Source: Spirochaetota bacterium (GTDB lineage: Bacteria; Spirochaetota; UBA4802; UB4802). Taken from it: a DNA stretch of 48,266 nucleotides. The stretch is from the NCBI GenBank assembly GCA_040756435.1, contig JBFLZD010000027.1, positions 1 to 48,266 of the forward strand. Direction: 5' to 3'. Numbering within the stretch: the first letter of the stretch is position 1; every line of letters begins with the position of its first letter. Under the pieces are notes generated by a model. That model worked only from the letters and a program-made list of their open reading frames with translations. It was not told the origin of the DNA and made no database searches. Made by a program: the position numbers and the translations under genes. Positions 42,689-48,266 of the stretch are shown here, piece by piece.

Positions 42689-44623
42689 ATGAGACATTTA
42701 CGCTTATTAACTATTGCTTTACTTATAGCTATTCCTGTTTTTGCACAGGAAACTAACGATGAAGTAGTGCAGTTACAGGATGTTATAATATCAGATACGC
42801 TGTTATATCCTGGAGCATACCAGTCAATTACCGGAGATAACCTTAAAAATAATCCTGAAACTGATTTAATGAGCATTGTTAAATCAAATATTCCTTCATT
42901 CTATGTTCCTTCAAACAGGGTAATGGGTTATGGTGTGGCACGAAGTGGTGCGGCAACTATGTCCATTCGTGGTATTGGTAAATCAGGATGGGGGCCAACA
43001 ACGGGCATTCCTGTTCTGTATAATGGAATGGATACCACAATGGGAATAATGGGTCATCCAGTAGCAGATATTATGACAATGAAAAACGTTGAACGCATTG
43101 AAGTGTTGATTGGACCACAGCCAGTATTGTTTGGATCGAGCGCAATGGGTGGTGTTATCAATGTCATTACCAAAAAGCAAAAAGAAGACGGCTTTATCAC
43201 CGAACTGCAGGGTTCATATGGCACTTGGAATACCACTGAAGATTACCTGTACCATATGGGAAAGATGGGAAAGCTTGACTATAGTGTTGGTTATCAGCTT
43301 CAAAAAACTGATGGCGACTGGAAACAAACAATAAATGGAAAAACATTCACATCAGAATTCATGCAACAGAATGGTACTGTACACATAGGGTATGCGCTTT
43401 CTAAAAACTGGTACGCCTCAGTGGACAGTTATGGGATGAAGCAGAATATACATGATCCAGGTCCAGATGGAATAAGTGCTTTATCAGGGGGTCCATTAAC
43501 AATTCAACTTAATCTTCTTGAAGAGTTTGACATTACTCGTGGTGGTGTTGTGGCAAAGTTATCTCACGATTATGGCACGTATAGTGGAACAGTACAGGCT
43601 GAAGGTAACTTTGGACATCATGAATCTACATTGGAAAATACGGGTGAAGAAAAATTTGAATCTGATGACTCTTCGTATGCATTGCGTGTGAAAGAAATTA
43701 TGAAACTGTGGGCTGGTAATACACTGACAACTGGAGCAGAATGGCGCAGGTATGGTGGTACTGCAAAGGATGTTTCATCAGGTATTTATTATATCAAGGA
43801 TAAATATATGCATGATACGGCAATCTACGCATTGATGGATCAGGCGTTATTTAATAATATAATGAGTGTTAATGGTGGTGCCCGTTACAGCTATAACTCG
43901 GAGTATGGTGATTATACAGCCTGGCAGGCAGTAGCAGCAGTACGACCACTTGAAAAGACCAAGATATATACAAATGTGGCAAAAGGATTTAAATTTCCTG
44001 ATATTAGGCAGGTATATTTGAAAGGGATGTATCCAGCTTTAAATCCAAACAAAGACTTAGAACCAGAAACGTATACATCGGCTGAATGTGGTATAGAACA
44101 GCAAATTATGGATATTATTAGTATTCATGCTGCTGGATATAGAATATGGTCAGATAAAATGTTTATATATACCACACAGTGGGAAAATGCAGATAAGTTT
44201 GCCTACAACGGTGCTGAAATAGCAATGAGTGTTACTGCAACTAAGTGGTTAGCGTTTAATGCAGGTTACTCATATATTGATAATAAACAGGATAATGGGT
44301 ATTTGCCGTATGTTCCAAAGCATAAAGCAAATGCTGGACTTACTCTGACAATTTTTGATTTTTCAGCTACACTGGATGGTGAATATGTAAAAGGGATGTA
44401 TGCAGATACTGCTGGTACAAAAGAGTTTAATAGCTATTTGGTAGCAAATGCTAAAATTTCATATACTTTTTTCCAGAAATATTCTGCGTTTATTTCACTG
44501 TATAATCTAACAGATAAAGAATATTCAACATTTGCAGTATTGGTTCCACCGCTGGGAAATCAATATATTGAATATCCAATGCCTGGCTTCCACTTCTTAG
44601 CAGGGTTGAAGGCAACATTCTAA
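42689..44623 (+). CDS. TonB-dependent outer-membrane receptor
   Basis: About 644 residues. A signal peptide (LLTIALLIAIPVFAQ) precedes the plug domain (residues ~30-160): SIRGIGKSGWGPTTGIPVLY, VERIEVLIGPQPVLFGSSAMGGVINVITKK. The rest is a 22-strand barrel with typical strands (DYSVGYQLQKTDGDW, TTGAEWRRYGG, GARYSYNSEY, NVAKGFKFPDIRQVYL, ISLYNLTDKEY) ending HFLAGLKATF with the terminal Phe. Such receptors import siderophores, cobalamin or other scarce ligands using TonB-ExbBD, none of which are nearby. A TonB box was not pinned down; VQLQDVIIS near the N-terminus is a candidate. AGGAAGG precedes the ATG at 42689. A palindrome overlaps the promoter. Confidence 0.92.
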   Translation: MRHLRLLTIALLIAIPVFAQETNDEVVQLQDVIISDTLLYPGAYQSITGDNLKNNPETDLMSIVKSNIPSFYVPSNRVMGYGVARSGAATMSIRGIGKSGWGPTTGIPVLYNGMDTTMGIMGHPVADIMTMKNVERIEVLIGPQPVLFGSSAMGGVINVITKKQKEDGFITELQGSYGTWNTTEDYLYHMGKMGKLDYSVGYQLQKTDGDWKQTINGKTFTSEFMQQNGTVHIGYALSKNWYASVDSYGMKQNIHDPGPDGISALSGGPLTIQLNLLEEFDITRGGVVAKLSHDYGTYSGTVQAEGNFGHHESTLENTGEEKFESDDSSYALRVKEIMKLWAGNTLTTGAEWRRYGGTAKDVSSGIYYIKDKYMHDTAIYALMDQALFNNIMSVNGGARYSYNSEYGDYTAWQAVAAVRPLEKTKIYTNVAKGFKFPDIRQVYLKGMYPALNPNKDLEPETYTSAECGIEQQIMDIISIHAAGYRIWSDKMFIYTTQWENADKFAYNGAEIAMSVTATKWLAFNAGYSYIDNKQDNGYLPYVPKHKANAGLTLTIFDFSATLDGEYVKGMYADTAGTKEFNSYLVANAKISYTFFQKYSAFISLYNLTDKEYSTFAVLVPPLGNQYIEYPMPGFHFLAGLKATF

Positions 44624-44677
44624 GGAGTGCATGCTGTTATTCCATAATGTATCAGATTAATAGTAGTAACACATTAA

Positions 44678-44711
44678 GGGGGGGGGGTGTCCCAAAAGAC
44701 ACCTCTTTTTT
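44678..44711 (+). repeat. G10 tract plus hairpin, related to the MITE end; possible terminator
   Basis: Ten consecutive G (44678-44687) lead into TGTCCCAAAAGACACCTC and a run of T. GGTGTC and GACACC pair around CCAAAA, so this could terminate the TonB receptor transcript. The sequence closely matches the terminal hairpins of the MITE-like elements at 12120-12143 and 24226-24245, so it may be a solo end. Confidence 0.6.
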
Positions 44712-44792
44712 TATATCTATATCACATAAAATCACTTGCAATGAGGATGATGATTTATTATATTTTAATATATTCACTAGTGGAGGTTTGAC

Positions 44793-45611
44793 ATGTTTCA
44801 ACGCAAACCTGGATTTGCAGGTTCATTTTATCCTGCAAGCCCTGAAAAATTAAAAAATGAAATTATTAATTACTTATCAAAAGCTTCGGTAAAAAAACTG
44901 GAACATCCAGTAGCATTTATTGTACCCCATGCAGGCTATATATATTCTGGCCCGGTAGCTGCATATTCATATGCCGGGCTAAAAGAAAATCCTGTTGATG
45001 TTGTTATAGTGTTAGCACCATCGCATCGTGCGCGGTTTAACGGTGCTTCAATTATTACAAATGGTATTTTCAGTACCCCGCTGGGCGATATTACAGTGGA
45101 CACTGATATTGCTGGCAAGCTCCTTGATGAGGATATTTTTTTCGAGATTAAAGAAGCACATCAGTATGAACATTCGCTTGAGGTTCAACTGCCTTTTTTA
45201 CAGGTTGTTTTAAATGATTTTGTATTAGTACCGATAGTTATCGGTACCATTGATTTAGAAATATGCAGGCAGATAGGTAAAAAGTTAGCTCAAGTACTTC
45301 AGGATGAAAAGCGAAATTACAGTATTATACTATCAACTGACCTTTCACATTACTATCACTATGATATTGCCAGAAAAATTGACACTACGTTTATAGAATC
45401 ATTAAAAAAATTTGACGAAGACTATCTTTATGAAATGCTTCAAAGTGACAAAGCGCAAGCCTGCGGTGAAGGCCCTGTTTTGGCTGGGATGGTAGCTTCA
45501 AAACAATTGGGTGCCAGAAGGGTTGAAATTTTACATTACGCAAATTCAGGCGACACAGCAGGACCAAAAAATGAGGTTGTGGGATATTTAGCTGCTGCTT
45601 TTGTTAAATGA
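44793..45611 (+). CDS. amrB: AmmeMemoRadiSam system protein B (Memo family), cytoplasmic
   Basis: A 272-residue Memo protein, related in fold to class III extradiol dioxygenases; human MEMO1 binds copper or iron at equivalent residues. Site residues are visible: FIVPHAGYIYSG (His46), LAPSHRARFNG (His77), YEHSLEVQLPFLQ (His126), STDLSHYYH (His185) and ACGEGPV (Cys223). It starts MFQRKPGFAGSFYPASP with no signal peptide, unlike the fused copy at 37965-39473. GGAGG lies 7 bases before the ATG. It is followed after 9 bases by the AMMECR1 gene. The third partner, a radical SAM enzyme, is absent from this operon and only present in the minus-strand operon. Confidence 0.92.
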   Translation: MFQRKPGFAGSFYPASPEKLKNEIINYLSKASVKKLEHPVAFIVPHAGYIYSGPVAAYSYAGLKENPVDVVIVLAPSHRARFNGASIITNGIFSTPLGDITVDTDIAGKLLDEDIFFEIKEAHQYEHSLEVQLPFLQVVLNDFVLVPIVIGTIDLEICRQIGKKLAQVLQDEKRNYSIILSTDLSHYYHYDIARKIDTTFIESLKKFDEDYLYEMLQSDKAQACGEGPVLAGMVASKQLGARRVEILHYANSGDTAGPKNEVVGYLAAAFVK

Positions 45612-45620
45612 GGAGGAGAT

Positions 45621-46196
45621 ATGGTACAGTTGAATGATGAGCAAAAGAAGAAATTACTTGTGCTTGCACGGCGTACAATTGAAGAATATTTACAAAAACG
45701 TACATTGCCAAAAGTTGATTATAACAACGATTTTTCAGATGAAGTATTTAAACAAAAATGTGGTGCATTTGTAACACTGCATAAACATGGAGCATTACGT
45801 GGCTGTATTGGTTATGTGAAAGGGATTAAAACCATACCCGAAGCTGTTGTTGATATGGCAAAAGCTTCTGCATTTGAGGATCCGCGTTTTGAACCTTTAC
45901 GAAAAGATGAGCTTGATGATATAGATATTGAGATTTCAGTTTTAACACCTGTAGAGCCTGTTAAAGATATAGGGGAGATAGTTATCTGTAGAGATGGCCT
46001 GATAATAAGTAATGGATTCAGGGCGGGATTACTTTTACCACAGGTTGCAACAGAGTATGGATGGGATGTTAAAACGTTTTTAGAGCATACATGCTATAAA
46101 GCAGGATTGCCTGCTGATGCGTGGAAATGGGAAAATACAAAAATAGAGAAATTTTCAGCAATAGTTTTTGGCGAAAAGGAATTAAACATACGATAA
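45621..46196 (+). CDS. amrA: AmmeMemoRadiSam system protein A (AMMECR1 family)
   Basis: A 191-residue AMMECR1-domain protein with the invariant LRGCIGY at residues 59-65, preceded by KCGAFVTLHKHGA, and the later DPRFEPLRKDELDDIDIEIS and GLLLPQVATEYGWD blocks. Length and motifs are those of stand-alone AmrA. The Cys and Arg of LRGCIG are the usual suspects for a binding site, but the activity is not established. AGGAGGAG lies directly before the ATG, with 9 bases to amrB, so the pair is co-translated. No signal peptide. Confidence 0.92.
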   Translation: MVQLNDEQKKKLLVLARRTIEEYLQKRTLPKVDYNNDFSDEVFKQKCGAFVTLHKHGALRGCIGYVKGIKTIPEAVVDMAKASAFEDPRFEPLRKDELDDIDIEISVLTPVEPVKDIGEIVICRDGLIISNGFRAGLLLPQVATEYGWDVKTFLEHTCYKAGLPADAWKWENTKIEKFSAIVFGEKELNIR

Positions 46197-46264
46197 TGAG
46201 TATAGTGGATTAGTAAATATAGAATAAACAAAATACTATTTATCTAAGGAGAGTTAAAAGTGTA

Positions 46265-46714
46265 ATGAATAGTAAAATTTTTAAACAGGCAATAATTATA
46301 TTACTTATCCAATCTTTTCTTTTTATTTCGTGCTCAAAGAAAAAGGATTATTCTGATATAGAAAATTTACTTGCACAGTGGGCATATGCAATTAAGAATC
46401 TGAACTATCATGAATATTGCAGATTAGAAGCTTATCCAAAAGATATACATACATTCAATGCTATGTATCAGCAGTATTATATTTCTAATATAAAAATTGT
46501 AGAAGTTGACGAAAAACTTCATAACGGTACAGACAACGATGGAAAGCCCTATGAATTTAAAAACGTAAGATTCATTGCTTCATTGTATAACAGGCAAACC
46601 AACCGTGAAGAGCAAATTATTAATGGCGATATTAAATTAATTCGCTATATTTCGGGGTCACAAAAAGACAGGGGATGGTTATTGTCTAACAGGACGTTTA
46701 TTTATCAAGAATAA
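46265..46714 (+). CDS. Predicted lipoprotein, NTF2-like
   Basis: A 149-residue protein with leader IIILLIQSFLFISC, Cys23 being the likely lipid site. The mature part starts KKKDYSDIENLLAQWAYAIKNLNYHEYCRLEA and continues with four or five beta strands (ISNIKIVEVDEKL, KNVRFIASLYNRQ, QIINGDIKLIRYI, GWLLSNRTFIYQ), the usual alpha-then-beta order of NTF2/SnoaL-like domains in small lipoproteins. That fold assignment is inference. AGGAGAG lies upstream at somewhat long spacing. It ends 6 bases before the TPR gene and is probably in its operon. Confidence 0.65.
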   Translation: MNSKIFKQAIIILLIQSFLFISCSKKKDYSDIENLLAQWAYAIKNLNYHEYCRLEAYPKDIHTFNAMYQQYYISNIKIVEVDEKLHNGTDNDGKPYEFKNVRFIASLYNRQTNREEQIINGDIKLIRYISGSQKDRGWLLSNRTFIYQE

Positions 46715-46720
46715 TGGATA

Positions 46721-48266
46721 ATGAATATACGTAAAAACATACAGTATATAGTTTTGCATCATTTATGTACCAGTTGTCAAAAGATTGGGATAATATTAAT
46801 TATTATAATTTTTTCACAATTATTAACTACAGTTGCTATCTCACAAAATCCCAATACAATTGCAGAGATTAATAAACGTGCACAGGAATATTATGATAAA
46901 AAAGAGCTTTCAAAAGCAATAATTGAGTGGTTAAAGATACTGGAAATAGATCCAAATAATGAAGAAGTGCAACGAAAAATAGAACTTGTATATGAGGAAA
47001 AACATAAAAAAGATATATCTTTGCAAAGGGCAAAGCTATATTATCGGTTATCAAGAAAGGTGCTTCCTGATAATGCAGAAACTGCTAAAAATAATTCAAA
47101 GATTGCAATAGATAATTTTATTATCGCCTATAGAATGGACCCCAATGATCCGGAGTTACAGGTATTGCGTGAAGATTTAAAACTTTTAGATAATGAAATC
47201 AAGTTAGAACTGGCCAAAAAGCGAATGGCGGAGGAGATAAAGAAAAAATATTATGCACTGTTAGAAGATGCTAATAAATTAATGCTGGAAAAGCAATACG
47301 AAGAGGCTGTTAAAATCTGGGACGAAATATTGCGATTAGTTCCGCTTGATACCGTTGCTCTTGAAGGTAAACGGCAGGCTGAATTAGCAATAAGCAACAG
47401 ATTGAAATATGAAAAAATAATGATGTTGATTGCATCAGGTGAAGAATTGTTTAAACAGGAAAAATATATCGATTCAAAAAATGAATTTTTAGAGGTTTTA
47501 AAATTAGATGCTAAAAATAGGGTGGCTAAAGATTATTTATCCAAAATAGATGATATCCTTGAAGAAAAAAGGACCTATGAGCAGCGGCGTATACAGGCAG
47601 AACAGTTTTATGTTGCTGGTATAAATAATTTAAAAACGTATGAGTTTGAACAGGCAAAAGATAATTTTGAAAATGCTCTGGCATTAATTGAAAATTATAA
47701 GGATGCAAAAGCACAACTGGAGGCAATTCCCAGATTAAAAAAGGAATATGAAGAGCAACAGCGATTACTCAAACTTCAAAAAATTGACAAAACTTTCCAG
47801 GAAGGCTTGCTGGCATTGACTGAAGGTAGATACAGAGATGCTATAGCAGCATTTCAGGCTACTTTAACATTAGATCCCAAAAATGAATTGGCCAAACGCT
47901 ATCTGTCCACTGCACTTGATGCATTACGCGTACAGGAAGAGGAAGTGGTTGATGAAAATAACCCGTATTATTCCATTGTACAGCCTTTGATTGAATCAGG
48001 GAAACGCCTGTATAATCAGGGAAATTATGATGAATCCCGAAAACAATGGCAGAAAATATTAAATCTTTTCCCACAGAATAGAATCGCTACTGAATATTTG
48101 CTGCGGTGTGATTTAGCGCAGAATCCAGAATCATTTAAGAAATTTGCAAATAATATAGTAAATGAAGGCCGTAAGTATTTAGCTGACAGAAAATTCAATG
48201 AAGCATATAGAAAGTTTGAATTAATTGCATCAATAGATCCACAATATCCTGAAATTCAAAATTTGT
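46721..48266 (+). CDS. Exported TPR-repeat protein, 3' end beyond the window
   Basis: An uninterrupted frame of 515 codons from an ATG at 46721 to the window edge. After a basic start (MNIRKNIQYIV) a hydrophobic segment (GIILIIIIFSQLLTTVAI) acts as a signal peptide or anchor. The rest is helical with serial TPR-type units: AQEYYDKKELSKAIIEWLKI, ANKLMLEKQYEEAVKIWDEI, GEELFKQEKYIDSKNEFLEV, GLLALTEGRYRDAIAAFQAT, GKRLYNQGNYDESRKQWQKI and GRKYLADRKFNEAYRKFELI, each followed by an LDPxN-like turn. Such proteins often scaffold envelope assemblies in spirochaetes. No C-terminal domain is visible. It directly follows the small lipoprotein gene. Confidence 0.82.
   Translation, partial: MNIRKNIQYIVLHHLCTSCQKIGIILIIIIFSQLLTTVAISQNPNTIAEINKRAQEYYDKKELSKAIIEWLKILEIDPNNEEVQRKIELVYEEKHKKDISLQRAKLYYRLSRKVLPDNAETAKNNSKIAIDNFIIAYRMDPNDPELQVLREDLKLLDNEIKLELAKKRMAEEIKKKYYALLEDANKLMLEKQYEEAVKIWDEILRLVPLDTVALEGKRQAELAISNRLKYEKIMMLIASGEELFKQEKYIDSKNEFLEVLKLDAKNRVAKDYLSKIDDILEEKRTYEQRRIQAEQFYVAGINNLKTYEFEQAKDNFENALALIENYKDAKAQLEAIPRLKKEYEEQQRLLKLQKIDKTFQEGLLALTEGRYRDAIAAFQATLTLDPKNELAKRYLSTALDALRVQEEEVVDENNPYYSIVQPLIESGKRLYNQGNYDESRKQWQKILNLFPQNRIATEYLLRCDLAQNPESFKKFANNIVNEGRKYLADRKFNEAYRKFELIASIDPQYPEIQNL

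Noticed and set aside
44647-44853. 68-codon frame spanning the G10 hairpin
   Set aside because: It reads through a likely terminator and overlaps the start of amrB in another frame; not protein-like.
45228-45245. TACCGATAGTTATCGGTA in amrB as another iterated-word copy
   Set aside because: It is its own short palindrome and lacks the GCG start of the word; I did not count it.
1-48266. tRNA, rRNA or replication-origin signals
   Set aside because: No T-arm GGTTCGAATCC-type sequence in a cloverleaf context, no rRNA sequence and no DnaA-box cluster was noticed; a tRNA/rRNA scan would be needed to exclude a divergent one.

Overview
The window is AT-rich (I estimate about 36% G+C). It comes from a diderm bacterium: it has a TonB-dependent receptor, an outer-membrane barrel protein and many predicted lipoproteins with loose lipoboxes. 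A short SMC of about 915 residues, those lipoboxes and the fused IcmF mutase suggest an uncultured spirochaete (Spirochaetota). This is inference from gene content, without a tree. No rRNA, tRNA, integrase, complete insertion sequence or CRISPR array was found.

Layout. 1-0.9 kb is the truncated end of an RHS/YD-repeat gene. 1.2-11.9 kb holds a tungsten aldehyde:ferredoxin oxidoreductase, a DUF2889 protein, a fatty acyl-CoA ligase, a DUF429 protein, an MFS carrier, a large UPF0182 membrane protein and a membrane-anchored unknown. 12-18.8 kb is mostly housekeeping: pheT/pheS, a PAP2 phosphatase, a ROK sugar kinase, a lipoprotein and rpsU. 19-24.2 kb is a tight set icmF-rarA-pyrE. 24.2-29.1 kb is accessory DNA: a MITE-like element, clustered intergenic palindromes, a barrel protein, small lipoproteins, and a beta-propeller-like lipoprotein gene beside its decayed copy. 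29.4-33.5 kb is smc plus an amino-acid permease. 33.8-46.2 kb contains two AmmeMemoRadiSam loci. 46.2-48.3 kb has a small lipoprotein and the start of a long periplasmic TPR protein.

Two points stand out. First, a 9-10 bp word, GGCGATAGTT (core GCGATAGTT), occurs 12 times exactly on the two strands, where base composition predicts about 0.3. It sits in several reading frames within genes and twice as close inverted pairs, one of them intergenic. This resembles the DNA uptake sequences of Neisseriaceae and Pasteurellaceae, or the HIP1 word of cyanobacteria, but the sequence is different. Second, the minus-strand AmmeMemoRadiSam operon (Memo-AMMECR1 fusion, radical SAM enzyme, membrane protein with a spermidine-synthase-like domain) appears to be exported, because its first two proteins begin with signal-peptide-like segments. 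A second, leaderless AmrB-AmrA pair lies about 5 kb away on the other strand.

Metabolically, the acyl-CoA ligase, the AOR and the fused isobutyryl-CoA mutase fit an anaerobe handling fatty or branched acids, aldehydes and acyl-CoAs. They are not in one operon.
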